From contig JAHLKH010000229.1 of assembly GCA_025526915.1 (NCBI GenBank), forward strand, positions 1 to 35,821: DNA of 35,821 nucleotides, in the 5' to 3' direction. The notes beneath the pieces are model-generated. The model made no database searches and was not told the origin of the DNA. It worked only from the letters and a program-made list of their open reading frames with translations. Each line of letters begins with the position of its first letter. The first letter of the stretch is position 1. Shown here one piece after another: positions 11,019 through 22,501 of the stretch. This DNA is from Entophlyctis helioformis (taxonomy: Eukaryota > Chytridiomycota > Chytridiomycetes > Chytridiales > Chytriomycetaceae). The position numbers and the translations under genes were made by a program.

Positions 11019-14000
11019 GCATCGTACCCGCAGTCGGCGCGATCCAGCCCAGCGCACTCGAGCACACACAGCGCAGATTCGGCGCAGGCGCAGGCACACG
11101 CACACGCTGGCGGAGCTGCCGCCCACCCGCTGTCCCGCTTCTTCATCACGGGCAAATACTCGGACGCCGTTCTGCGTGTGCGCAGCCTGGCCGACACGGG
11201 TGCGTCCTGCCTGCTTGTATCTACATCTGCATCTGCCTGTATCTGCATCTGCCTTTGTCTGCCTATGCCACGACACCTCACACGGCACCTTGCACTGCTT
11301 GCCCGCACCGCCCGTCTCGCTTCATCGCGTCTGCGCCGCCATCGCTCGTCCCATCTCGCTGCTGTTCACAGCCCACGTCGTCGACGTGCCCGTGCATCGC
11401 ATCGTGCTCGCTTCGCAGAGCCACTTCTTCGACACGCTCTTCTCGCAGGCGCCTGAAGACGAGGCCACGCTCGGCACGTTTGAAGAGCGCGCACGCCGCT
11501 GCGGCGTGTGGTCCGTCGTCGTGCAGAGCGACGCCCTCGTCCGCATCCTGCTCGAATGGCTGTATCTCCGCACGGCCGATCTTGCCCGCGACACCTGCTG
11601 GGGCGTTCTGGCCCTTGCCCGCTCCTTCTTCGTGTTCGACCTCGAGGACTACACGGGCCGGTGGATCGTCGACAACCTGCTGTCCAGCCCGGCCGGCACC
11701 CACAAGCCGGCGGCCGAATGGTTCGAGTACCTGCTCGCCGCATTCCACGCCCACGTGCCCGACAGCGTCATCGAGTCGCTGGTCGAGGCCGCCGTCGTCG
11801 ACGATCAGGCGCTGGATGCCGCTGCCCGCGAGGCCGACGATGCCACAAAGTCGTTCCGGCGCTACATGCTTCTGCGCAACCTGGTGCGCGCAGGCGATCT
11901 CGCCCGCAAGCCGCTCACGAACCACCAGGTGCGATTCATCTTCCGGTCGCTCGATCCCAGCCTGTGGGCCCGTGGCCAGCTGCAGCAGGCGTACATGGAC
12001 GGGCTGCTGCCGCGGGACAAGGTCAGCGCGAGTCTGGCCGCCTGCGACTCGCGCAACAGCTCTGCTCCGATCTCGCCCATCACGCCCACGTCGCCGCCGT
12101 TGTCGGTGATCGCGCAGACTCGCCGCCTCTCCAAGATTGCCTCTGTGGCTGACTCGCCAGCCGCAAGCACAGTGCCGAATGCACCAGTAGCAGCAGCACC
12201 ATCCGTCGCACCGACAGCAAGCACGACCCTTGCGTCTGACCCTGTCCGTGGTTCAAGCCATGCCACTCTCCGAAGCAAGGCGGATGGCGGAGATTGCGAT
12301 GCAACTCAGCCAGTCCCCGCCGTGAGCACTGCCACAACAGCAGCATCGCACAGCAACGACGGCAGCAAGGCTCGAGTGAGCGCTGATCGCGAGCCAGACA
12401 TGACAACGATCAAGCAAGCCACCATCCGTCCGTCGCGCCAGAGTCTCGCTGCACTCTTTTCTGGCGAGCCGGCGTCCCCGCAACTGACCAAAGACGATGG
12501 CATCATAGCACCATCGCTCACCACCGCATCTGCCGACTCAAGCATCAACGCGTCTGAAGGCCCAGCGGCCGCCAACCAGCCGACTGCTGCCCCGCTGCCT
12601 GGGTCGTTCCCGAGCGAGAAGATGGAGACCATCCACGAGATGCCAGAGCTGCTGTCGCCCGTCTCTCCGTCTGACAGCCAGCAACCACCACACGCTGCGC
12701 CGTCCGACGAAAAGTCCACCACATCCCGCAGCCTCACCTCTTCGATCGCGTCGTCCATGTCAGCACTCTCGGATGTCGCCATGAGCGTGCTCATGTTGCA
12801 GCGACGCGAAGTGTCCACTGGCCAGCAGAATGGCGCGGACGCATCCGATGCCTCGGCTGTCAGCGGCGCGAGCTCCGAGAGCATCCTGCCCGCCTCGACG
12901 CTGTCGCCGACACCCAGCGGCGAGAATGGCGTGGACGTGAATGGCGACCAGCCAGACGAGCGGGCCGCACTGTGTGAGACACCTGAGCAGGGCATCATGG
13001 CCATTCGCGCACAGCTCGATCGCATGCTTGCTGAACAGCAGGACTTGTACGACCGCAAACAGGTGCAGGAGACTGAGTCTGCGACCCGCGCCTCCATTCC
13101 AGTCCTGCAGCGCAACAATGGCGACCTGCCCACCAAGCCGTCCACGCCGGATGTGCTGCGCCAAGTCGTGCCCGGCTGCACTCGATCTCTGGCTCGACAC
13201 CGTCGCAGCAGTCTGCGGATGAGCGGGACAGGGCGGTAGTCGACTATGTGATTGATCCTGCGTCGCTGCCGTCGCCACCACCGCCCTTTGAGGCATCACG
13301 GCACTCGACAACCCATGCCACGCGTGTTGATGCCGCATGGCCGACAGCAACGACTGCACCGTCAGCCGAGACGCAGAGTGCTGCTCCTCCCTATGAAGGC
13401 TGCCAGACCCGCGACACACACACGGAGCATGGCAAGTAACGGCCGCTGCTGCTCGCTCGAGGGAATGGCTTGAACTGACTCGTATCGTAACCAGACCACC
13501 GATCGCTGTACGATCTGAACAACCAGAGCTTCACAACCGTCGACGTGTTCCAGAACGGCGTGCGTGCCATCAGGTCGCCGCAGTCTCAGCAGCCCCAAGT
13601 CGCAGACGCAATGCTGCTGCGCGCCAGAAAAGCCCAGCAAGCCATTCAGATGCAGTCAGGTCTGGCACAGCAGCACAGTGCACGGCCGCCTCTAACCGGT
13701 GGCGATGCAGCCATTTACAGCAACGGTGTCGCGAATGGCGAGCAGCACAAGCAGCAGCGCATGCATTACCAGCAGTACCAACAGCACCAGCACCTCCAGC
13801 CATACCAGCAGCCAGAGTATGCGATGCAGACACCGACGCAGGCGAACCGCAACGCTCCATTCAAGCCGTCGCCCCAAGTGACATCTGCTGGCCGATCTTC
13901 GATTGGGTACCATCCCCTGCCGCAGCCTCCCATTGACGCACGACAGACTCGCAACATCGTCGTGCACAACCAGCAGCCGGCATCGTTTGCCCAACCCGCA

Positions 14001-14837
14001 TTGCCGCCAAAGGAATCTGGCAACGCAAGCGGCAACCACGACACCATGAACAACCAGCACCGTTCATGGCGCACAATGCAGCACGACGGCAACAGCAGCA
14101 TGATGAGCGAACAGAGCATCGGCAATGTGTCCATGCGTCAGGACGGGCGATCCATCCAGCAACAGCACCAGACGGGCGGGGCCAACAAGACGTACACGCT
14201 CCGATCGTCGGCATCGACCTCGTTTTTGTCGTCCGCCATGGCAGCCGCAGCTGCAGGCGCGCGCGAAATGTCGCGGTCCACTCTCAAGAGCCTCAACAAG
14301 TCGTCATCCGATCTCGCCGGCCAACGGCAGCTGCAGCCACACTACCAAGCGCAACAGCCATCCGCGCCAGAGTCTTTCCAGCAGAGGACGAGCGCATCCA
14401 GCCACGACCGACGGTTCTCCATGCCGCCTCCTGAAGCGTGCTCGTCGTTCATGGACGACTCGTCTGACCAGCTGGACGTGAGCGGGTCCAACAACAGATC
14501 GTTCCGCATGCTGCGTCTCAAACACGCCAGCCACCTGCCCGCCGGCGATCCCGCCCCGCAGCCTGTTATCCACCACGCCAAGCAAGGCCCGCCGCCCGTC
14601 TCGCCTCGACACGCCGGCACATCGTCGTCGTCAGTATCAATGGATATGGGCCGTGGACCAGGCGCCTTCAGTTTGTCGGTGAGCCATGCTGCAAGCTTCG
14701 ACAATGGCCACAGACAGCCGCAACAGCAACAGCAACAGCAACAGCAGCCTGCATTGCCGACGACTGGCACCATCAAGAAACGCATCTCGATTATGGGTCT
14801 CATCAAGGGTCTTGGCAACACTAGCCGTATTGAATGA
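10863..14837 (+). CDS. BTB/POZ-domain protein with long disordered tail
   Basis: The first ATG of the open frame is 10863. Exons: 10863-11199, 11372-13152 (provisional end), about 13209-13431 and 13495-14837. After an Asn/Ser/Ala-rich start comes a BTB fold (ITGKYSDAVLRVRS, spliced to HVVDVPVHRIVLASQSHFF), then a helical BACK-like region up to about 12010. The remaining roughly 900 residues are Ser/Thr/Pro and then Gln/Asn-rich, ending in GTIKKRISIMGLIKGLG. Frame +1 changes to frame 0 between about 13150 and 13210: either a weak intron 13153-13211 (GTGCTG...GCAG) or one missing base near 13170. The last intron, 13432-13494, has a GC donor. BTB proteins often bind CUL3, but no specific orthologue is recognised. 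The two halves could be separate genes, but the frame and composition argue for one. Confidence 0.65.
10980..11018 (+). repeat. CAACAG/CAGCAA trinucleotide repeat, coding
   Basis: Tandem GCAACA units in the first exon of the BTB gene encode an alternating Asn-Ser tract. Similar CAA/CAG runs lie at about 5041-5070 (TAF3) and 14719-14748 (poly-Gln at the BTB protein C-terminus). Confidence 0.85.
13432..13494 (+). other. GC-AG intron in the BTB gene
   Basis: The 63-nt intron starts GCAAGT, the standard non-GT donor context, has an ACTGAC branch site and ends ACCAG. Only this splice joins the upstream frame to the 430-codon open frame that runs to 14837. The nearby GT at 13436 would lead into a frame with an early stop. 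Confidence 0.7.
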
Positions 14838-15041
14838 AACACTCGTCTTCCTGTACACCAATGACATGGATGGTCTGAATGGACGCGCACATTTCCGAGG
14901 AGGGTCGTCGCGTTTGCAGAGCGTTCGGATGCCTCGAAAACGCGCATGGGTGTGCGCATGCATGGAGGAAAGATGCAGTCGAGCAGTTGGATGCGTATGG
15001 TCATGATGGCAGAGTCACGGACAAAAAAGAAAAATAGAGAG

Positions 15042-15114
15042 GGGGTCACCCCGGACTCGAACCGGGAGCCTCTCGCACCCAAAGCGAGAATCATAACCCT
15101 TAGACCAGTAACCC
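15042..15114 (-). tRNA. tRNA-Pro (anticodon TGG)
   Basis: 73 nt on the minus strand. The acceptor stem GGGTTAC/GTGACCC has one T-G wobble and discriminator C. The A-box is TGGTCTAAGGG, the anticodon loop TTTGGGT (anticodon TGG) and the B-box GGTTCGAGTCC. T-runs on the transcribed strand at about 15022-15035 form a good Pol III terminator. It is nearly identical to the copies at 4195 and 25304 apart from the anticodon and a few stem bases. Confidence 0.93.
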
Positions 15115-15234
15115 CCAACTCTTGTGAGATTCTCCGCCCGTACCGAATATGAATCCACCTACTATCAGGATGGACTGAATCGTTTCTGCACTTGTTGTCA
15201 CCATACCGACCGAATGGAAAGATGCATCAGACAG

Positions 15235-15718
15235 AGTGCTTTATTTGCGGCTTAGTAGTAGATATCCTCGTCTTCGTCGTACACGGTCGCCGCGTATCTG
15301 TGGGTGTCCCACATTCTCGTGCGTTGCAATGGCACGTGCTGCTGCAAACCGTGCGTCCAAGCCACGCTGCCCGTGCGCTGTGCGGATAGCCACGATCCGC
15401 TCCTCTGTGCACTCGAGCGCAAAGTGCGCAATCTCCAGCGTGTTTCCCAGGTCCTCGCCGCACATGATGCAGCATGAGCCGTCACCAAACGGGTGGGCTG
15501 GGTCGAGCAGGTTGGCGTTGATAGCGCGGCGAGCCGTGTAGATGCCGCCCACGCGTGCAAGCATCAGGAACCGTGCACCTTCCGAGCGTCGCGGGTCAAA
15601 GACCGGATCTCGTATGATATTGGCTGTCTTCTGCATCTGGAACGCAGTGTAGATGGCAGCCGTATCGCACTTGCTGGCAGACTTGAGCGTGACAGCCTGG
15701 CCGTATGCCTTGAGGCGT
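15235..15718 (-). mobile_element. LINE B: retrotransposon 3' piece with a different tail
   Basis: Minus-strand homology to the LINE at 22502-24891 from about 15289 to 15718 (PRLKAYG, SASKCDTAAIYTAFQ, FDPRRSEGARF and the CCIMCGEDL knuckle, in one open frame). The tail after HENVGHPQIRG differs from LINE A and the 22502-24891 copy, ends at a new stop and is followed by AATAAA on the minus strand (near 15240-15245). It could be another subfamily or a fusion to host sequence. Its 5' end lies 143 bp from the ANK2 start; its 3' side faces tRNA-Pro(TGG). Confidence 0.7.
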
Positions 15719-15860
15719 GGCAGGTCTGGACACTTTCTGCCAAGACCGCTGCACAGCAAGCGAGCGAGCGGACCAGCAAAGCCAAGAGTGCCGCAGATGA
15801 ACGCGGTCGCGCTTTTTGTTGTGGTTGTCTGGACAACCAAAGAGCGAGCAAGCGGCTGCG

Positions 15861-17385
15861 ATGTTGAAGGCAGAGCTTCACAGGAAGCGGCAGAGGAAGC
15901 GACAGAGGAAGCGACAGACGACAGTCGACGCAGACGCAGCTGCAGCAAGCGACGAGCAGCCTGTCGCCCTTGGCCGCACCGACATTGTGCTGGCTGTGGT
16001 CGAGCAGGTCGTTGGAGCGAGTGGCAGCCAAGCCGTCGAGTCAGGACAGCCAGGACAGCCAGGACAGCCGCAAGAGCAGCCACCAGCCAAGCGACTCAAG
16101 ACAGCAGCAGCAGTAACGACCGCACAGCCAGGTGTGCCTCGCTATGTGGTGCCGCCAGCCACCGGCGACCTTGCGTTCGGACGCAGCCACTGGGACGGCA
16201 AGCCCGCCGAGATCCACGCCATGATCCTCAAGCACGCCGGTCCGCTCACTCGCTTCCTCAACGGTCTCCTCGGCGACAAGACGACACTCGATGAGGCGAC
16301 CAGGCTGGAGCTGTGGACCGATGCGTTCAAGATGGACTGGCAGGGCGATCTGGCTCTGCTGCCTGATGGTAGACCGACGGCCGACAACGGACTGTTCTTT
16401 GCACACTCTCGCTCCATGTACGATCGTCTCTGCAATCGCTTTCCTCGGTTCAACGAGATCGCCTTCAACTTTAACGACGACGAGCATGACAACTACGACG
16501 ACCCGTTCGATGACCATCCGTTTTACAGCTGCAGTTTGATTCTCATTCCCATGCGGCACGGCTGGTTCGATCTGTTCGGTTTTTGGTATCCGATCACACT
16601 CGCTCGGATGTCCATCCGCTTTGGATGCCTCGATCTGCTTAAGCACCTCGAAAGCAAGTACAAGACACTCCAACGCTGGATGGCCAAGTACCCTCCCAAT
16701 AGCGAGTTCTGGCACGGTGCCATTGACCAGGCAGCAAGCCACGGGCATCTCGACGTTATCCAGTACCTGTTTAGTCTTGGTGTGACGGGATGCACGACGG
16801 ATGCCATGGGACTGGGCGGCCATGTTTGGCCATCTACACGTCATCATCTGGCTCCACGAGAACACGACGGCAGGGTGCACAGATCGGGCGATGGATGAGG
16901 CGATTCAAGAAGGCCATATGCACGTCGTCAAGTGGCTCCTTACCAACAGGACAGAGGGATGCCCGGAGGATGCCATGTTCCATTCTGCAAGCCGTGGTTG
17001 CCTTGATATGGTGCAGTGGCTTCATGGAACCCTCGGTGAAGAGCTCATGCCCGAAGCACTTGATGAAGCCATCAGCTGGGGACGTTTGGACGTCGTCAAG
17101 TACATGCACTCGAAAGGCTGCCGTACATCATGCGATTTCGTCAAGGCGGCAGCCATAGCCGGCAATATCAAGGTTTTACGGTGCTTGTTGGATCTCGGAT
17201 ATGTGGCTGGACTCGAAGCACTTGTCTGCGCCAAGACTGCCGATATCGCCGATATCCTCCTCGGCAGCCTCACACTGCATCGGGTACAGACGCTGCTTGC
17301 AGAAGCGAAGCAGCAAGGTGACACCAACACAACCATCGAGCGACTCGAGTCGACCATCAAGAAACGGCAATCGTCGAGCATGTGA
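15861..17385 (+). pseudogene. F-box-like ankyrin-repeat protein ANK2, frameshifted copy
   Basis: Paralogue of ANK1. The start at 15861 is supported by the conserved flank AGCGAGCAAGCGGCTGCGATG. A Lys/Arg/Gln-rich stretch (RKRQ repeated) and a GQPGQP tract with NLS PPAKRLKT precede the F-box-like segment (PAEIHAMILKHAGPL) and the middle domain. The frame stays open to 16898 (345 aa), but ankyrin homology leaves it at 16808-16810, where GGG stands for an expected GG. It then continues in the next frame to a stop at 17383-17385 with the typical C-terminus (ERLESTIKKRQSSSM). One extra base thus separates about 315 residues from the last 190. It may be a recent pseudogene, or an intact gene with a sequence error. 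Confidence 0.7.
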
Positions 17386-17637
17386 TGAACGGATAGCCAA
17401 GACAAAATGTTTGAATGAAGACGTGATTGTTGTGTTGGAAAGAGCATAGAAGACTCTCTGGCAATCTTCCAGTAATACCAGCCTACTACGGGACTCGGAC
17501 AAGGGAATCCGTGCGAGCAGCATGGCTACTTGAATGTACATGAGTGCATTGTTGCGAGTACTCGCACACCAGCCACAAAACAGGCTTGTTGTGCAGATCC
17601 GACTCGTTTATTGGTGGTATACATTAGCACGACGGTT

Positions 17638-20600
17638 TCAAGCATTGTTGTAGTGGCCAGACGCAATCTCGCGAATGACGGCAGCGTTGGCAGCACCAGT
17701 CGCATCCACAAGCTCGCCAAACACAGAGCCAGCCCGGCCGAGCAGCACATGCGGCGCATCAAACTCGGCAATCTCGCCCTGGTCAAGCACAAGCACGCGG
17801 TCAAACGCCGCAATCGTGTTGAGACGGTGCGCAATGCTCAGCACCGTCGTGTGTGCAAACTGCGACCGGATCGACTCTTGGATGCGCTTGTCGGCCTCGG
17901 CATCCACCGACGCCGTCGCCTCGTCCATGATGAGCACCTTGGGCCGCGCGAGAATGGCCTTGGCAAGACACAGCAGCTGGCGCTGGCCCATCGACAGGTT
18001 GGATCCGTTCTCCTCGATGGCCGCATCCAGCTTGTCCGTCTGCGCAGCCACGTAGTCCTTGAGACCCACGAGCGACAGCGACTCCCACAGCTGGTCGTCG
18101 GTGTATCCCGTCTGCAGCATGTCGAGGTTGGACCGCACGGTTCCCTTGAACAGCACGGGCTCCTGCGGGATGATCTGCAGGCGAGAGCGCAGCGTCTTGA
18201 GACCGAGCGTCGCAATGTCGCGGCCGTCGATGGTAATGGATCCCTTGGATGCCTCCATGATGCGGAACAGGGCCGTCATGAGCGTGCTCTTGCCCGAGCC
18301 GGTGCGGCCGACGATGCCGACCTTTTCGCCAGGACGGATGTCGAGCGACAGGTTCTTGATGACGGCGTGGTCGGGACGCGAGTCGTAGCAGATCTGCAGG
18401 TCGCGGATGGCAAGTGCACCGGCAGTCGGCCACTCGTCCTTGGTCGCAGGGTCGTTGGGCAGCAGGCGAGGTGCCTCGGACGGCAGCTCGTTGGCGTAGT
18501 GGTTGAGACGCTCGACCGAGTTGAAGGCAGCCTCGGTCTCGGCAACATTGCCCAAGGTGTTACAACGTTCTCGCCAATCTGAGAGCACCGAAGATGGCAA
18601 GACCCACCCGAGCCAGTGATGTTGTTGGTAGCACAGAGTGTGATGATGACGAGGACGATGGTGGACACGAGGAGCTGCAGACGAAGTGAGAGCCACGCAC
18701 GCGAGCTGCCGGAGGACCAGAACCGACTTGTTGAGCAGATCCATCTTGACGTGCTCAGTGGCAATGAATGCCGACTGTGCACCGTACGCATTGATGGTGG
18801 GGATGCCATTGAGCGACTCTGAGACGTGCGAGTTGAGCGGTGACTTCATGATGGACGACAGACGCTTGAGCTCGCGGTACGAAGCCAGGAAGTAGCGGTA
18901 GATGACGAACGCAAGGCTGAAAATGATGGCAAACTGGACTGTTGAGAGAGTGTCAGTCGTAGAGTCGTGGATCAACACGGCCTGGTCAGTGGCAGCGGCG
19001 ACTTACTCAGTAGAAGAGGGACGAGTATGCCATGATAATGATAAGTGTGGCGAAACCAGCCAGGCATTCCGCCGTGTTGATCAGAAGCATGGCCATATTC
19101 AGATCAAGGTTGCGGACATCGGCAGTCATGCGGTTGAGGATGCGGCCGATGGGCTGGCCGTCAAAGAAGGACATGGGAGCGCGGACGAGGCCAGCCAGAG
19201 CAGTGTCGTGGAGCGTGATGGAAGATATGTAGCCAACAATTGTGATGATGGTAAACATCAGGACTGGATGGGAGAGCGCATGGATCAGTTCTCTGGTACG
19301 CCGAAGACGGCATGCATGCAACACAAGCAGGACGACTTACTTATAACAAACATCTCCGCAGCACCAAGACCAATGTACAGCTTGTAGTAGTCGCCAAGTG
19401 CCCATCCCCACTTGTTGTCCGCCCAGATCGTGATCATGATCTGCACCATGCTCGAGGCAGCCACAGAGAGAACAAAGAGGATGGCGAGCAGGCCAAAGTA
19501 AAAGGGACCGGCAGCGATAAAGTACGAGCGGAACGTGTCGAGCTTGACTGCGCCACGCGACGGTCTCCATCGTGGCCTTTTCGGTCTTGTACTCCTCGAT
19601 GGCCTTGATGATCTCGTCGTCCTCCTTGACTTCCTCCTTGTCCTCTTCGCTGTCCTTGTCGTCTTCGTCGTCAAAGTAGTAGTCCTTCATGATGCCAGAG
19701 AGAGCGCTCTCGGGGACAGCCATGAGATCCTTGAACGTGCCCGTCTCGGCAACACGGCCGTTGTCAAGCACGACAACAAAGTCGACCTTGGGAAGCAGGT
19801 GCAGCTGGTGCGTGACAAGCACGACCGTCTTGCTCTTGAGCGTGCCGCAGATGGCCTCGTCAAACACCTTCTTGCCAACGTGTGCATCAAGTGCAGCGAT
19901 GGGATCGTCGAGCAGGTAGATGTCGGCATCGCGAGCAATGGCACGAGCGAGTGCAACACGAGCCTTCTGGCCGCCAGACAGGTTGATGCCCTTCTCGCCA
20001 ATCTGCGTGCCGAGACCGTTGGGGAGGATCTCGAGATCGTGCTCGAGGCACGAGGCAGACACGGCCTTGGCGATGTTGGGACGCACGGACTCGTCGCTGA
20101 ACACAATGTTCTCCTCGATGGTGCCGGTCAAGATCCACGGCTCTTGAGCGCAGTAGGCGACGGATCCGAAGACGGACGACGAGCCGGCCGTCTTGCGCAT
20201 GCCGCCAATGAGAGCAGACAGGAACGACGACTTGCCAGATCCAACAGAGCCAACGACAGCAACGAGCGAGCCGCGCGGGATGGACAGGTTGACGTCCTCG
20301 AGCTTGAACGGCTCCTGCTTGGTCGCCTCGGCGGTATCGCTCACGACAGCTACAACAATCGCATCAAAGGACGCATCGTTGGAATTGGCAATGATGGCTG
20401 ACTCGAGAGCTGGTGCAGGTTCCGCGTCCTTCTTGTCGCCCTTTTGTGCAGGGTTGTCGGGCATGTCGGACTCTTCTTCGACGATCTCCCAGGTGAACGC
20501 AGCGCCGTCCATCTTGATGGCAGATCCGTCGTCCGACTGGTCCTCAGCAAGCATGGCAGTGATCTCGCCGTCCTGGATCTCAGGAGCGATCAGGAACGCG

Positions 20601-22146
20601 CTGACACGCTTGTAGCTGACAAAGAACTGCAAAGTGTCGCTGCAGACACAAACGGATACAGGGAGGAAGCCACATCGTCAGTTTACAACCGAAACACAAT
20701 GCATGCACATGGTCCAAGTGCTGAGCACGACTCACGTGAACACCTCGCCAATGTAAAACGTCGGAGCACAGACGGCCTGCAGAAGAGCAAGGATTCCAAA
20801 GATGTTGCTCGCGTTGATCTCGTTGCCAAAGCCAGCATACGCGATGATGGAGATGGGAGCAATGCAGGTCTGCTGGATGACTAAACCAGCAGTAATAAAG
20901 TTGAGCGGCACAATAAACCTGCGGAGAGCGGCGAGCTGCTGTGCACGAGCACCGAGGATTGCCGAGTGGAAAAACTCTTCGGCAGCCTGGTACTTGATGA
21001 TCTTGACGCCTGTAAGTGGCGATGCGAGGAGTTGGATGCAGACTGTCAGCACAAGAACAATGTGTGCAATGCAATGCAAGCATGGCAGGCAGGCTCACCG
21101 TAGAGGAACTCGCGAAGCTTGCGAGTGCGCAGATCCATGATCTCCATGTAGTCATCAATGGCAGCGCTTTGGATGGGACCCATGGCAAGCACAAAGAAGA
21201 AGAAGAAGAAGAACACGCCGATGGTGACCCAGGTCGCGACGCCAAGCACGCGGCCAAGGAAGTAGAGACCGATAACGATCTGCACGATGCCGCCAATGAG
21301 CATGAGCAGGACGGGCGGGAAGTTTATGACGGTATCGGTCATCGGCATCGACGAGCGAGTTGATCTTGCCGGCCGAGAACTCGCCGCGGGCCTTGGGCGA
21401 GAGGCGGAGCGACTTGCCAAGATGGCGTCAATAATGACAGCGCGCAGGGACATCGTAAAGTTGAGATCGACGGCGGTTTCGGCAGCACGAAGGAGGACGA
21501 GGACGAGGTTGGCGGCAAAGAAGAGACCGGCGAGGCCGTAGACGTTGGCGATGAGCAGGCCAGGAGCATCAGGGCCGACAAGGATGGCCGTGATGATCTG
21601 CGGCACAAGGAGCGGGATCATGATGTTGGCCGTGATGGTGGACGCACTGATGAAGAAGAGAGAGGTGCTGCATGTCGCGAAGTGAATGGCAAGTGGTGGA
21701 TGAGCGGTGCAGTGCAATGTGAGCCAAAGGTCTGTGTCGGAGTTGCAAGAACGACGGGGTGGCGCAATCAGCTTGCCAGTAAGAGTGCACTTACAAGTAG
21801 CCGATGTACGACGAGGCAAGCGTGGTAAAGAGCGACGGCGGCTTGACCTGCTGCGGGTTGGCAGAGTGGGCTCTGAGCTGGGCCCAGAAGCCATCGAGAA
21901 CCTTGGCAATACTCTCGGCCTTGTCGTTGTTGCTCAGGTCGGGCAGATCCTGCATGCAAGTGTCAGCGTCGGCATTCGGTTGCAAGCAGCCAGTGGACAG
22001 AGCGGCCTCAGACGCACGTCTTCCTGCAGCGGACGCTTGTAGCCGAGCGATAAGGTGGGCGACATCCACGACATGGTGACGAACGAGAAAACATTGCGCT
22101 TGATCTGCGTGCGGACAGTGGAAGCGGGAGCGTTGCGGGTATCCAT
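17638..22146 (-). CDS. ABCC/MRP-type ABC transporter with several frame disruptions
   Basis: Full ABC exporter of subfamily C, which moves glutathione conjugates or organic anions out of the cytosol or into the vacuole. Exons (minus): 22146-22018, 21949-21795, 21667-21099, 21009-20736, 20639-19341, 19263 to about 19010, 18938-17638. The order is TMD1, NBD1 (GSVGSGKSS, NLSGGQKARVALARA, YLLDDPIAALDAHVG with the subfamily's Asp for Glu), TMD2, NBD2 (GRTGSGKST, NLSMGQRQLL, VLIMDEATASVDAEAD, IAHRLNTI). Frame slips: two mutually compensating near 21430 and 21350, one near 19560 between NBD1 and TMD2, and a cluster at 18560-18725 in TMD2. The donor after LFY reads TGAGTAAGT, placing a stop just before GTAAGT. 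AATAAA follows the stop (17608-17613). Decay or uncorrected base errors are both possible. Confidence 0.85.
21193..21214 (-). repeat. TTC run encoding seven phenylalanines
   Basis: On the minus strand a run of TTC codons ending in TTT encodes seven consecutive Phe inside a predicted transmembrane helix of the ABCC transporter TMD1. It is a coding microsatellite that could vary in length. Confidence 0.85.
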
Positions 22147-22360
22147 GCTGGTCTATGCGGAGTGTGGGGGCAGAGTGCAGCATGTTGAGCAGGGCGATGG
22201 TCGCTCTTTTATTGAAGGATGCAGTGCACAGCAGTGAGGTGCAAATTTTACTGTCACGTAGGCGAGAGTTGGTGACGACGATGACAGCGATGACAACGAT
22301 GACGTTGAACGGTAGGTGGCCGTAGTCCTCTGATCGGCGTGCAGCAGACTGACGGCACAG

Positions 22361-22501
22361 CCACCATGGCAGCATGCGTGTCCTTTTACGGCATCCCACC
22401 GCCCTCGCTCATCGACATCAAGCAGCTGCCCGTCACCACGCCTGTGCAGGGCCACTTTGGCGCACCTCGACACACTCAAGGAATTCAGCGACAGCGACAC
22501 G
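22361..22501 (+). pseudogene. Dienelactone hydrolase remnant, left part
   Basis: Encodes the central part of a dienelactone hydrolase-family protein (AACVSFYGIPPPSLID, PVQGHFG), with the catalytic Asp segment continuing (LDTLKEFSD) after one extra base near 22464-22466. A CTGAC branch site and an ACAG acceptor precede the ATG at 22366, so this looks like an internal exon. The upstream exon with the nucleophile motif (GxCxGG in this family) is absent; the ABCC transporter start lies only 220 bp away. The sequence breaks at the LINE target site. Confidence 0.75.
22490..22501 (+). repeat. Target-site duplication, left copy
   Basis: GACAGCGACACG, matched exactly by 24892-24903. The two copies bound the LINE, and the hydrolase reading frame passes through both in the same phase. 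Confidence 0.85.
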
